A stretch of 64,000 nt of DNA. It comes from Dyadobacter sandarakinus. Its GTDB lineage: Bacteria; Bacteroidota; Bacteroidia; Cytophagales; Spirosomataceae. The stretch lies in NCBI RefSeq assembly GCF_016894445.1, contig NZ_CP056775.1, positions 3,784,001-3,848,000 on the forward strand, written 5' to 3'. The notes below the pieces were generated by a model. The model ran no database searches, was not told the origin of the DNA, and worked only from the letters and a program-made list of their open reading frames with translations. Made by a program: the position numbers and the translations under genes. This document shows positions 44,116-53,225 of the stretch, piece after piece; the stretch's first letter is position 1; the number at the start of each line of letters is the position of its first letter.

Positions 44116-47100
44116 TCAGAATTGCAGGTTCAGGCCCAGCGTGTAAAGTGCTGTTTGCGGATAGTACACACCCCTTCCCGACGGCACTTCCGGATCAAGG
44201 TTCCATTCATTGAGTTTTGAAATCGTGAAAACATTGGTCGCCGAGGCATACACACGCACCCGGCCGAGGTAGATCTTCTTGACCAGCGCGGCAGGCAGGT
44301 TGTACGCTACCTGCACGTTTTTCAGGCGCAGGTAAGACCCGTTGATCACCAGCCTGTCCGAAGTGGCTACATTCCGAAGGTCAAACTTGACCGGCCGCGG
44401 AAAGCGGGCACCGGTGTTTTCGGGCGTCCAGTAATTGTTGGTGTAAATTTCATGCGTAAAACCTTCCTGGTTCCCCATTTCGGCGAGGGCACCCGCCAGC
44501 CTTGCGTCTACTTTGGCAGTTCCCTGGAAGAGGATGTTCAGCTCAAAGTTTTTATATGAAAAATCACCATTCAGCCCAAAGGTATATTTCGGAAATGAGT
44601 TGCCGATAGCCGTCATATCGTCTGCCGAAATGCGCTTGTCTCCATTAAGATCGAGGTATTTCACATCGCCGGGCTTGGTATTGGCCGCGTAGGTTGCGCC
44701 ATATTCGGCAATTTCCTGCTGAGTCTGGAAAAGCCCGTCCGTCTTATAGCCCCAAAGCGTATTGATCGGGAGGCCTTTTGCAATGATATACCGAGGGTCA
44801 ATGTCCGAACCGGCCAGGTAAGGACCCGTGCCTTTCAGGTCGGTTACCTTGTTTTCATTGATGCTCAGGTTGGCACCCAGGTTGTAGCGGAAGCCCGAAG
44901 GAGCCGGCGTACCCCGGTAGTTCAGGGCAAATTCCCAGCCTTTGTTCTCCACGGATCCGGCATTTTGCGGCGGTGCATTCAGCCCGATCGTGGCCGGGAT
45001 ATCCAGGTTGAGCAAAATGTCATTGGTTAACTTGCGGTAGTAATCCACCGTCAGGTTCAGGCGGTTGCCAAGGAAGGAAGCATCCAGTCCAAGGTCCAGT
45101 TGCGTGGTCGATTCCCAGCCCAGACCGGTATTGGCCAGTGTGGTTTGGCGGTAACCCGGTACCGAAGCCCCGCCCAGGTTGTAACCTGCGGCAGTAAGCG
45201 ATGCATAGTAGCTGTACAGGTCCACCGACTGGTTTCCGGTGATACCCCACGAGCCCCTGAATTTCAGGTCATTGATTGTCTTTTCAAGCGGCTGCCAGAA
45301 GTTTTCCTTGGAAATACGCCAGCCTGCCGAAAATGAGGGAAAAATGCTGTATTGCTTGTCGCCGGTGAATTTGGACGACCCGTCGTACCGTGCATTGACT
45401 TCAAGCAGGTATTTTTCATTAAAATCATAATTGATACGTCCGAAGAAAGATCGAAGCCCGTATACCGCGTCACGGCCGTCGTTGCTTTTGGTACCATCAT
45501 TGGCACCCTGCCCGATAGAGCCGATATCGTTGTTGTAAAAACGCTCCCGGTAAGCCGACAGGAAAGTCTGCGTATTACCGATCTGCGAGTAGCCCAGCAG
45601 GCCTTTGAAGTTATGCGGACCCCAGCTTTTTTCGTACGTCAAAAGGTTATTGAGCGTGTACTCTTTCAGGTTATCACGTACTTCCGTCAGGCTGTTGTTG
45701 GCAATGACCTTGGTAATATTGGTATTCTTATCAATGTTGGTATAGGAGTTCGTGTAGTTTTTTTGCTGGGTAAAAAACCCTCTTCCTGCCAGCTGGGTGG
45801 AAAACGTCAGTCCTTCCGCAATGTCCCAATCTGCCTTTACATATCCCGACAGGTAGTCGGTCGTTTGCCGCGACAGGCCGCCGATTTCAATGAACATCAG
45901 CGGGTTATTTCCCTGCGTACTCAGGCCGTAGGTACCGTCAGCGTACTTGGGCACAGCCCACAGCGAGCCGTGGAAAAACCTGTCCAGGGGTGCATTGGCA
46001 TTTGTGGTCGGGCTCAGGGTCTTGTTAAAACGATAATTCACATCCGCACTCACGCGGATCTTTTTGGATACCTCATAGTCCGAGTTCAGCCGGATTTCAC
46101 CGATTTTATTGCCAAAATTGTCAATCACCCCTTTCTGGTCCTGGTAACGGACGCTCAGCCGGGTACGCAGTGACTCATTGCCGCCGGCGATCGAAAACGT
46201 ATGATTCTGCTGGGGAGCCGCATGCAGCAGGGTTTGAAACCAGGTATTGGGAAGTGGGTACCGCTCACGGTCCGTTGCATGGATCCACGTTTGGATGGAT
46301 TCCTCCGTAAACCGGGCGGGCAAAGTTGCACCTGCATTGGTATAGGCAGCCACCTGCTCGCGCATGTAGGCTTCCAGGCCCATCATTTTAGGTACGTTGG
46401 TCGACTTCTGGATTGCGTAGTAGCCGTGATAATTGACCTGCACCTTGCTGCCCGCAGCTCTTTTGGTACGGATAAGCACAACCCCGTTGGTTGCCCGTGA
46501 ACCGTATATGGCCGTAGAAGATGCATCTTTCAGCACCGAAACAGACTCGATATCATCCGGATTCAGGTCACTCAGGCGCTGCTCAATGCCGTCCACGATC
46601 ACGAGTGCATCATTCTTACCCAGGTCGAATCCGCTGGTCGAACTGTTATTAATATTAAACGTAGTAATACCCCGGACACGGATCGCGGCATTGGACCTGC
46701 CGGGTGATCCGCCCTGATCAAGCACAGTCACGCCCGGCATTACGCCCTGAAACGATTGCTGCACACTGGACACCGGCCTGCGGGTGATCTCCTCCCCGCT
46801 GATTTGCGCAATCGAATTGGTCAGGCTGGTTTTCTTCTGGGTACCGTAACCTACGACCACCAGCTCATCGAGCTGACGGGTATCTGCCGCAAGCTGGGCA
46901 TCCACAATGGTGCGCTTGCCCGCTTCTACCTCCTGGGTAACGTACCCGATGCCCGAGAAAACAAGAACCGCGTCTGTCGGGGCATTCAGCTGGTATTTAC
47001 CTTCGGCATCGGTGGTGGTGCCAGTTACGGTATTCTTGATCACAATGTTGATACCTGGCAGGGCCGACTTGTCTGCGGCCGACGTCACGGTTCCGCTGAT

Positions 47101-47190
47101 CGTCTGCGCATGGGCTTGTAAACCGGTCAGTGCCAGGAGCACCACCAGAAAGAAAAGCCCTGAAATGAGTTGGGGGAAATTTTTAAACAT
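44116..47190 (-). CDS. SusC/RagA-family TonB-dependent glycan transporter
   Basis: This 1024-residue outer-membrane transporter has a signal peptide (LVVLLALTGLQAHAQ), a carboxypeptidase-regulatory-like domain (about 29-115), a plug (about 120-245; DALVIVDGIEQRL, ESVSVLKDASSTAIYGSRAT) and a barrel ending LGLNLQF. It lacks an STN domain, so control is probably not through FecR; the divergent LacI-type gene and the inverted repeat at 47228 are better candidates. It is the first gene of the susC-susD-sulfatase operon. Confidence 0.96.
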   Translation of the reverse strand: MFKNFPQLISGLFFLVVLLALTGLQAHAQTISGTVTSAADKSALPGINIVIKNTVTGTTTDAEGKYQLNAPTDAVLVFSGIGYVTQEVEAGKRTIVDAQLAADTRQLDELVVVGYGTQKKTSLTNSIAQISGEEITRRPVSSVQQSFQGVMPGVTVLDQGGSPGRSNAAIRVRGITTFNINNSSTSGFDLGKNDALVIVDGIEQRLSDLNPDDIESVSVLKDASSTAIYGSRATNGVVLIRTKRAAGSKVQVNYHGYYAIQKSTNVPKMMGLEAYMREQVAAYTNAGATLPARFTEESIQTWIHATDRERYPLPNTWFQTLLHAAPQQNHTFSIAGGNESLRTRLSVRYQDQKGVIDNFGNKIGEIRLNSDYEVSKKIRVSADVNYRFNKTLSPTTNANAPLDRFFHGSLWAVPKYADGTYGLSTQGNNPLMFIEIGGLSRQTTDYLSGYVKADWDIAEGLTFSTQLAGRGFFTQQKNYTNSYTNIDKNTNITKVIANNSLTEVRDNLKEYTLNNLLTYEKSWGPHNFKGLLGYSQIGNTQTFLSAYRERFYNNDIGSIGQGANDGTKSNDGRDAVYGLRSFFGRINYDFNEKYLLEVNARYDGSSKFTGDKQYSIFPSFSAGWRISKENFWQPLEKTINDLKFRGSWGITGNQSVDLYSYYASLTAAGYNLGGASVPGYRQTTLANTGLGWESTTQLDLGLDASFLGNRLNLTVDYYRKLTNDILLNLDIPATIGLNAPPQNAGSVENKGWEFALNYRGTPAPSGFRYNLGANLSINENKVTDLKGTGPYLAGSDIDPRYIIAKGLPINTLWGYKTDGLFQTQQEIAEYGATYAANTKPGDVKYLDLNGDKRISADDMTAIGNSFPKYTFGLNGDFSYKNFELNILFQGTAKVDARLAGALAEMGNQEGFTHEIYTNNYWTPENTGARFPRPVKFDLRNVATSDRLVINGSYLRLKNVQVAYNLPAALVKKIYLGRVRVYASATNVFTISKLNEWNLDPEVPSGRGVYYPQTALYTLGLNLQF

Positions 47191-47227
47191 GCAATCGTAG
47201 TGTTTGGTGGTTGCTTTCTGAGAAAAA

Positions 47228-47242
47228 CTAGATAAAGTCTAG
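47228..47242. promoter_or_regulatory. Inverted repeat CTAGA-N5-TCTAG between susC and the LacI-type gene
   Basis: A perfect 5-bp inverted repeat with a 5-bp spacer sits 38 bp upstream of the susC ATG in the divergent gap. It is a candidate operator for susC; it does not share the even, CpG-centred symmetry of the 48559 palindrome. Confidence 0.35.
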
Positions 47243-47389
47243 CGATTCGATAGGCAAAGTAAATTATGAAAATCCGGTTTGGCAAAAGTTTGTTGTCAAA
47301 TTCACAAAGAGCAAATTCCTGCGGAGCGATTGTTAATTTGCAAAACGCTTTCTATTTTGAGCAGTTTCGCTACCTTCTCTATGGCACAA

Positions 47390-48448
47390 ATGAAAAAAGA
47401 AGCTACCTACTTTGGCGTAAAAGAAATTGCCCGCCGCGCCAACGTTTCCATTGCTACGGTAGACCGTGTGCTGCATAACAGGAGCGGGGTTTCGGAAAAA
47501 ACTAAGAAGAAAATCAATGACATTATTACTGAGCTCGATTACCAGCCCAACATCCTGGCGAGCCGGCTGGCATCCAAAAAGATCATTTCACTGGCGGTCT
47601 TAATCCCGCGGGTTTCGGAGGAGACTGACTTCTGGGAAGCACCGCTGCGCGGGATCAGCCGTGCGGAGGCCGAGATCAGGAAATACGGCATTCAGGTCAG
47701 CGAACATTTTTTTGATCTCAACGACAAGCATTCATTTGAAACGCAGGCACAGCTGGTACTTGGCAGTGATGTGCAGGGCGTGCTGCTCTCCCCTACTTTC
47801 CTGGACGAGTCACGCGATTTTCTGCAGAAATGTCATGACCGCAAGATCCCCTTTGTGCTGATCGACTCCGACGTACCCGATCTGGACCGGCTTTGCTACA
47901 TTGGCCCACACCTGTTTCAAAGCGGATATGTAGGTGCCAAACTCCTGACCTACCGCCTGAAAGAAAACCATAAGGTACTGGTGCTCAACATATCGCAGGA
48001 GGCAGACAGCTACAACTTCATGCAGATCGAGGAGGGTTTCCGAGCTTACTTCTCCGACCACCAGCAGCCTTGCGAAATTATCCGCAGCGACATCAGCCAC
48101 ACCGACCCTCTTTCCATTACCCGCGACCTTACGCGCATTCTGCACGAGCACAGCGATCTGGAAGCCATTTTCGTGACCAATTCCCGGGTTTTTGCCGTGG
48201 CTGCTTTTCTGAAAAAAGCAGCGCGAACCGACATTTCGCTGATCGGATACGATTTTTTAAAACAAAATATTACCTACCTCAAAGAAGGCCTGATCGATTT
48301 CCTGATCTGCCACAAACCCGAAGAGCAAGGTTACCGCGGAATGATGGCGCTGTATCAGAAACTGGTGCTCGGTGCAACAATCGAAAAAGTGCATTTTATG
48401 CCGATCGATATCATCACCAAAGAAAACCAGGCATTTTACCAGAATTAG
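47390..48448 (+). CDS. LacI-family transcriptional regulator
   Basis: This 352-residue repressor has an N-terminal LacI HTH and hinge (VKEIARRANVSIATVDRVLH, NRSGVSEKTKKKI, YQPNILASRLASK) and a periplasmic-binding-protein-like sugar-sensing domain (residues about 65-340; LAVLIPRV, FVLIDSDVPDLDRLCYIGP, EAIFVTN). I favour ATG 47390, with ATG 47381 three codons upstream as an alternative; residues further upstream are not family-like. It stands between the divergent susC operon and the co-directional oxidoreductase/Nag genes, and probably controls one or both. A CpG-centred palindrome at 48559-48572 is a likely binding site. Confidence 0.93.
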   Translation: MKKEATYFGVKEIARRANVSIATVDRVLHNRSGVSEKTKKKINDIITELDYQPNILASRLASKKIISLAVLIPRVSEETDFWEAPLRGISRAEAEIRKYGIQVSEHFFDLNDKHSFETQAQLVLGSDVQGVLLSPTFLDESRDFLQKCHDRKIPFVLIDSDVPDLDRLCYIGPHLFQSGYVGAKLLTYRLKENHKVLVLNISQEADSYNFMQIEEGFRAYFSDHQQPCEIIRSDISHTDPLSITRDLTRILHEHSDLEAIFVTNSRVFAVAAFLKKAARTDISLIGYDFLKQNITYLKEGLIDFLICHKPEEQGYRGMMALYQKLVLGATIEKVHFMPIDIITKENQAFYQN

Positions 48449-48529
48449 CCCTTCACAACCTTTGACGGCTGATTGCAACCGTAAATAATGATTATTGCAA
48501 AATTATTGATCAGGAAAAGATCAGAAACC

Positions 48530-48558
48530 TTGCAAATTCAAATATGTTCGTATATTTA
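48530..48558 (+). promoter_or_regulatory. Promoter of the oxidoreductase/Nag gene run
   Basis: TTG at 48530-48532 and TATATTTA at 48551-48558 (7 of 8 to TAnnTTTG) are separated by 18 bp. The start codon of the first gene is about 60 nt further on. Confidence 0.5.
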
Positions 48559-48572
48559 CGGGTACGTACCCG
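48559..48572. promoter_or_regulatory. 14-bp perfect palindrome (candidate LacI-type operator)
   Basis: CGGGTACGTACCCG is fully symmetric with a central CpG, as in LacI-family operators, and directly abuts the putative -7 box so that a bound repressor would cover the transcription start. The LacI-type gene ends 110 bp upstream. Confidence 0.55.
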
Positions 48573-48619
48573 AAGGTGGAAATACAAAACTATTCCTAAA
48601 CTCCTTACCTTAAAGCTCC

Positions 48620-49627
48620 ATGCATTTTAGCAGAAGAAAGTTTATCCACTCCTCACTGGCTGCCGGTGCAGGCCTGAGCCTGATGCAGGTTCCGTTTGCA
48701 AAGGCCGGACGTGCCGATGGAAAGCGGGTTGGTATCATCGGACTGGACACCTCGCACAGCGTCGCGTTTGTGAAGGCGCTCAATGCAGAGCAGCCCGACA
48801 CTGCCTACGATGGTTTCCGCGTCACGGCTGCCTACCCTTATGGCAGTAAGGACATTGAGTCGAGTGCGAAGCGCATTCCGGGTTATATAGAGGAAGTAAA
48901 AAAAATGGGGGTCGAGATTTCCGGCTCCATCCAGGACGTGCTAGCCAAGTCGGATTACATTCTGCTCGAAACCAATGATGGCCGCCTCCATTTGCAGCAG
49001 GCACTCGAAGTATTCAAGGCAGGTAAAAAGATGTTTATCGACAAGCCCGTAGCAGGCTCGCTGAGTGATACGCTCGCTATTTATGAAGCTTCAAAAAAAT
49101 ACAAAATTCCTGTTTTTTCTGCCTCGTCCCTGCGGTACATCAAAGGGCTGGAAGGCATTGATAAGGCAAAAGTACTCGGGGCCGACACATACAGTCCTGC
49201 CACCCTTGAAAAAACACACCCTGACCTCTACTGGTACGGCATTCACGGTGTAGAAACACTCTATACGGTGATGGGTACTGGCTGTAAAAGCGTCACCCGG
49301 GTCAGTACGCCCGATACCGACATTGTGGTAGGGATCTGGGAAAACGGGCGCACAGGCACATTCCGCGGCACCCGCACAGGCAAGCACGATTACGGCGGGA
49401 CCGTTTTTACCGAAGACGGCAACAAAACATTAGGCCCATACGCTGGCTATGAGCCGCTTTTGGTGGATATTATCAAGTATTTCAAAACAGGGGAAATGCC
49501 GGTGACGCCCGAAGAAACCATTGAGATATTCGCTTTCATGGAGGCAGCGGACGAAAGTAAGCGGCAGGGCGGCAAAAGTGTGACACTGGAAAGTGTGCTG
49601 GCCAAAGCCCGTAAAAAATCATCCTGA
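48620..49627 (+). CDS. Tat-exported Gfo/Idh/MocA-family oxidoreductase
   Basis: This 335-residue protein starts with a twin-arginine signal (SRRKFIHSSLAAGAGLSLM), so it should be folded with its cofactor in the cytoplasm and exported. A Rossmann-type domain follows, with IGLDTSHSVAF in place of the usual GxGxxG loop, DVLAKSDYILLETNDG, and the family's D/EKP motif as FIDKPVAGS; the C-terminal alpha/beta domain is also recognisable. The substrate is unknown; family members oxidise, reduce or epimerise sugars with bound NAD(P). It is the first gene of the run leading to nagA and nagB. Confidence 0.85.
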   Translation: MHFSRRKFIHSSLAAGAGLSLMQVPFAKAGRADGKRVGIIGLDTSHSVAFVKALNAEQPDTAYDGFRVTAAYPYGSKDIESSAKRIPGYIEEVKKMGVEISGSIQDVLAKSDYILLETNDGRLHLQQALEVFKAGKKMFIDKPVAGSLSDTLAIYEASKKYKIPVFSASSLRYIKGLEGIDKAKVLGADTYSPATLEKTHPDLYWYGIHGVETLYTVMGTGCKSVTRVSTPDTDIVVGIWENGRTGTFRGTRTGKHDYGGTVFTEDGNKTLGPYAGYEPLLVDIIKYFKTGEMPVTPEETIEIFAFMEAADESKRQGGKSVTLESVLAKARKKSS

Positions 49628-49696
49628 GCATTGCCCTGATTTGTCGGGATCGTTTGGGTAAATGCATAAATTGCCCTTACACGTGAACTGACCGCA

Positions 49697-50032
49697 ATGA
49701 AAAAACCCGATACCATTAACCGCAGAAAATTTCTTTGCAAGACGATCTGTACGGGCCCGCTGATTGCCGCAACTTTCTGGCTTTCGGGCTGTAGAGGCAA
49801 GTCAAAGGATGCATGCAGCGACATTTCGGGCCTGACGGAAAGTGACAAAACCAACCGGGAAGCTATGGGCTATGTAGCCATTTCGCCGATTCCCAACTCT
49901 ACCTGCGGCAACTGCCAGCTCTGGCTGCCACCCGAGGATGAGGATGCGTGCGGGGGCTGCCAGCTTTTTAAAGGGCCGGTGCCGGAAGAAGGATTTTGCA
50001 CCTACTGGGCGCCGCACGACAAAGATGAGTAA
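49697..50032 (+). CDS. High-potential iron-sulfur protein (HiPIP)-like, Tat-exported
   Basis: This 111-residue protein has a twin-arginine signal (NRRKFLCKTICTGPLIA) that ends in a possible lipobox (WLSGC). The mature part holds Cys70, Cys73, Cys88 and Cys101, a C-x2-C-x14-C-x12-C spacing that fits the [4Fe-4S] site of HiPIPs, plus the typical GGCQLFKGPVPEEGFCTYW end. HiPIPs carry single electrons in the periplasm. It lies between two Tat-exported Gfo/Idh/MocA genes, 69 bp after the first and 39 bp before the second, which suggests a role as electron acceptor or donor for them. Confidence 0.85.
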   Translation: MKKPDTINRRKFLCKTICTGPLIAATFWLSGCRGKSKDACSDISGLTESDKTNREAMGYVAISPIPNSTCGNCQLWLPPEDEDACGGCQLFKGPVPEEGFCTYWAPHDKDE

Positions 50033-50071
50033 AGCCGGAATTTATAAAACCTGACCTTAACCAACCTGAAT

Positions 50072-51436
50072 ATGAAAAGTCCAGAAAACCCGACGGGCGA
50101 AAACCGCCGGGACTTTATCAAAAAATCGCTTGCAGGAAGTGCCCTGCTTACTATTGGCGGTGTGCTGCCGGGTTTCAGTCCGAAGAGCTATGCCAATATT
50201 ATGGGTGCGAATGAAAAAGTAAATGTGGCCATGATGGGCGTCAACAGCCGCGGTCTTGCGCTCACTTCCAACTATGCCGTGCAGCCCAATTGCCAGGTGA
50301 TTTCCATTTCTGATGTAGATTCCCGGGCTACCGCAAAGGCAATTTCCACCGTGAACGAGGTAGCCAAATACAAACCCACAGATGTTCCTGACTTCCGTAA
50401 GGCATTGGAAAACAAGGATGTTGATGCACTGGTTATCGCTGCACCGGATCACTGGCACGCACCTGCGGCTATTCTGGCGTCCAAAGCCGGCAAGCACGTG
50501 TACCTCGAAAAACCATGCAGCCACAATCCAAACGAGGGAGAAATGTTGGTGCAGGTGGCCAAAAAATACAAAAATGTCATTCAGATGGGCAACCAGCGCC
50601 GGTCGTGGCCCAATGTGGCCGCAGGCATCAAGGCAGTGCATGGCGGCGCCATCGGTCGTCCGTATTTTGCCAAAGGCTGGTATACCAACAACCGCGCGTC
50701 TATCGGGGTGGGAAAAGAGACGGCGGTACCTGCCTGGCTGGACTTTGAACTCTGGCAGGGACCCGCGCCGCGGCGTGCATTCAAAGACAACATCATCCAT
50801 TACAACTGGCACTGGTTCTGGCATTGGGGCACGGGCGAAGCATTGAACAACGGTACCCACATGCTTGACCTCATGCGCTGGGGCCTGCAGGTAGACTATC
50901 CTACCCGGGTAACTTCCGCAGGCGGCCGCTACCGGTACAAAGACGACTGGGAAGCACCTGACACACAAGTGATCAACCTTGAATTTGCCAACAATACCGC
51001 CATGTCGTGGGAAGGCCGCAGCTGTAATGGACGTACGAATGAAGGCGCGAGTGTGGGGGTGATTTTTTACGGGGAAAACGGCTCCATCCAGATTATGGAA
51101 GGCAATGCCTACAAGCAGTACGACCTTGATAACAAGCTTGTAAAAGATGTGGTCAATGATTTTGAGATCGATCCGAGAAACAAAATGAACCCGTCGCAGG
51201 CGCTGGATGCATTGCACATTCAGAATTTCTTTGAGGGTATAAAAAAAGGAACCGCTGTGAATGCGGAGATCGTGGGCGGGCATCAAAGTACCTTGCTCGC
51301 ACAGTTGGGCAACATTGCCTTACGCTCCGGCGGTACACTGAATATTGATCCGAGCAATGGACATATCAAGGGGAACAAGGAGGCGGAGAAGTTCTGGAAA
51401 AGGGAATATCAGAAGGGCTGGGAGCCGACGGTGTAG
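50072..51436 (+). CDS. Tat-exported Gfo/Idh/MocA-family oxidoreductase
   Basis: This 454-residue protein has a twin-arginine signal (NRRDFIKKSLAGSALLTIGG), a Rossmann domain (VAMMGVNSRGLALTS), the motif IAAPDHWHAPAAILA, the EKP motif in YLEKPCSHNPNEGE, and a Gfo/Idh C-terminal domain with WHWFWHWGTGEALNNGTHML, where several His could line an active site. GH109 N-acetylgalactosaminidases are members of this superfamily and NAD-dependent, so a glycosidase of that kind is an alternative; I cannot confirm it. Context with amino-sugar catabolism makes a sugar substrate likely. Confidence 0.88.
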   Translation: MKSPENPTGENRRDFIKKSLAGSALLTIGGVLPGFSPKSYANIMGANEKVNVAMMGVNSRGLALTSNYAVQPNCQVISISDVDSRATAKAISTVNEVAKYKPTDVPDFRKALENKDVDALVIAAPDHWHAPAAILASKAGKHVYLEKPCSHNPNEGEMLVQVAKKYKNVIQMGNQRRSWPNVAAGIKAVHGGAIGRPYFAKGWYTNNRASIGVGKETAVPAWLDFELWQGPAPRRAFKDNIIHYNWHWFWHWGTGEALNNGTHMLDLMRWGLQVDYPTRVTSAGGRYRYKDDWEAPDTQVINLEFANNTAMSWEGRSCNGRTNEGASVGVIFYGENGSIQIMEGNAYKQYDLDNKLVKDVVNDFEIDPRNKMNPSQALDALHIQNFFEGIKKGTAVNAEIVGGHQSTLLAQLGNIALRSGGTLNIDPSNGHIKGNKEAEKFWKREYQKGWEPTV

Positions 51437-51477
51437 TTGGTTGGCTTCTAATTGATGTGAGAAGCTTGGTTGGCTAG

Positions 51478-51618
51478 TTCCGCCCTTCGACCGCCCGGCC
51501 ACCTTGGTCACTTATTCCGCCCTTCGACTCCGCTCAGGGTGACAAAAATTAGTAAGTGCCATTTCTTGAAAATAGCACTGCAACCAACTTTGTCACCCTG
51601 AGCGGAGTCGAAGGGCGG
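51478..51618. repeat. Intergenic inverted repeat, copy 1 (GTCACCCTGAGCGGAGTCGA type)
   Basis: Arms at 51517-51546 and 51589-51618 are near-perfect inverted copies of the same 29-bp unit around a 42-nt loop. A degenerate third arm (51478-51510) precedes them. The element sits between the second Gfo/Idh gene and the permease gene and could form a strong RNA hairpin. Confidence 0.85.
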
Positions 51619-51689
51619 AACTGACAACCAAGCTTACTACAAGCTAAGCAAACAAGCTATTTAACCAAACCCCATCTTTCCCCCCAAAA

Positions 51690-53018
51690 ATGAAAACCCC
51701 CGCCATGGCAGTAAGAGTCGACAGCCTCACCCGCACGGAAACCAATATTTCTGTTTTCCTGATCGGGGTGATGTTTTTCATATTTGGCTTTATTTCGTGG
51801 GTGAATTCCATTCTTATTCCCTACTTCAAAATTGCCTGCGAGCTGACCAGCTTTCAGGCTTACCTGGTCGCATTTGCGTTTTACATTGCGTATTTCGTGA
51901 TGTCGGTACCGTCGTCGTATTTGCTCCGGGCAGTGGGTTTTAAAAAAGGAATGATGTTCGGTTTTTGGGCGATGGCTTTGGGTGCATTCATCTTTGTGCC
52001 GGCGGCGATGACGCGCACTTATGAGGTTTTCCTGCTCGGCTTGTTTACGATCGGGATCGGACTCGCGATTTTGCAAACAGCTGCCAATCCATACATTACC
52101 ATTTTGGGCGCGAAGGAACGTGCGGCGCAGCGGATCAGCATTATGGGCATTTGTAACAAGGCAGCGGGTATTCTGTCACCCATTGTTTTTGCTGCGGTAA
52201 TCCTCCGACCTACGGATACGGATCTTTTTGCGCAGCTCGGCTCCATGACGGATGTTGAAAAAAGCAGTGCGCTGGATGAGCTGATCCGACGGGTAATCAA
52301 GCCCTACATCGGGCTGGGCAGCTTTTTGTTTGTGCTGGGTTTTCTGGTTTACAAATCTCCCCTGCCCGAGATTGATACCGAGCACGAAAGCGAAGCCATT
52401 GCCACGGCCAATGCAGGCAAAACGAGCATTTTTCAATTCCCGCACCTCATCCTCGGCGCGCTGGCGATCTTCCTCCATGTGGGTACACAGGTCATCGCGA
52501 TCGACACCATTATCGGTTACGCCAATTCCATGGGCATCGATTTGCTCGAAGCGAAGGTGTTTCCATCCTACACTTTGTTCTGTACGATTTGTGGGTATCT
52601 GATCGGCATTACAGTCATTCCAAAATACATCAGTCAGGTGAATGCATTGCGCATCTGCACGCTGCTGGGAACTGCATTTACATTACTGATCATTTTTACA
52701 AAAGGTCAGGTTAATTTTCTTGGCCACACCACGGATATTTCGATCTGGTTTGTGGTGCTGCTGGGACTGGCCAACTCGCTGGTTTGGGCCGGAATATGGC
52801 CGCTGGCACTGGATGATCTGGGCCGCTTTACCAAACTTGGCGCTTCCATTATGATCATGGGACTATGCGGCAATGCAATCATGCCGCTGTTTTACGGCTA
52901 TTTCGCAGATCAGTTCGATGTGCGGCAGGCCTATTGGGTTCTGCTGCCTTGCTATTTGTATCTGGTGTATTATGCAGTGGCAGGGCATAAGTTGAGACGC
53001 TGGCGCTTCAATGACTGA
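51690..53018 (+). CDS. nagP: Sugar MFS permease, FHS family (probable N-acetylglucosamine transporter)
   Basis: This 442-residue inner-membrane transporter has 12 predicted segments and fucose/GlcNAc-permease hallmarks: LIPYFKIACELTSFQAYLVA, FGFWAMALGAFIFVPAA, GLAILQTAANPYITILG, SLVWAGIWPLALDDLG. The family imports fucose, glucose, galactose or GlcNAc with protons. The nagA and nagB genes directly downstream make GlcNAc the best substrate guess, hence the NagP label; this is inference from context. Confidence 0.82.
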   Translation: MKTPAMAVRVDSLTRTETNISVFLIGVMFFIFGFISWVNSILIPYFKIACELTSFQAYLVAFAFYIAYFVMSVPSSYLLRAVGFKKGMMFGFWAMALGAFIFVPAAMTRTYEVFLLGLFTIGIGLAILQTAANPYITILGAKERAAQRISIMGICNKAAGILSPIVFAAVILRPTDTDLFAQLGSMTDVEKSSALDELIRRVIKPYIGLGSFLFVLGFLVYKSPLPEIDTEHESEAIATANAGKTSIFQFPHLILGALAIFLHVGTQVIAIDTIIGYANSMGIDLLEAKVFPSYTLFCTICGYLIGITVIPKYISQVNALRICTLLGTAFTLLIIFTKGQVNFLGHTTDISIWFVVLLGLANSLVWAGIWPLALDDLGRFTKLGASIMIMGLCGNAIMPLFYGYFADQFDVRQAYWVLLPCYLYLVYYAVAGHKLRRWRFND

Positions 53019-53045
53019 ATGAGTGAATGATTGAATGGGTGGTAC

Positions 53046-53200
53046 CCCCTCCTTTGTCACCCTGAGCGGAGTCGAAGGGCAAATGCGGCATCAACAAGGC
53101 ACTTTTGCATCAACACGTTTGCAACTTTTGTTATAAGAACTACGCTTTACCTGCCGCATCGGCCCTTCGACTCCGCTCAGGGTGACAAAGTTGAGGAGGG
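53046..53200. repeat. Intergenic inverted repeat, copy 2
   Basis: Arms 53046-53094 and 53151-53200 are inverted copies extending beyond the core on both sides (CCCCTCC...GATGCCGC), about 48 bp each with a loop of about 56 nt. It fills most of the gap between the permease gene and nagA. Confidence 0.85.
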
Positions 53201-53225
53201 CTACGTTTTAAGAAATATTTATTAA

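Noticed and set aside
50057-51286. Minus-strand open frame of 409 codons
   Set aside because: It mirrors the Gfo/Idh/MocA gene, which has a Tat signal and conserved motifs on the plus strand.
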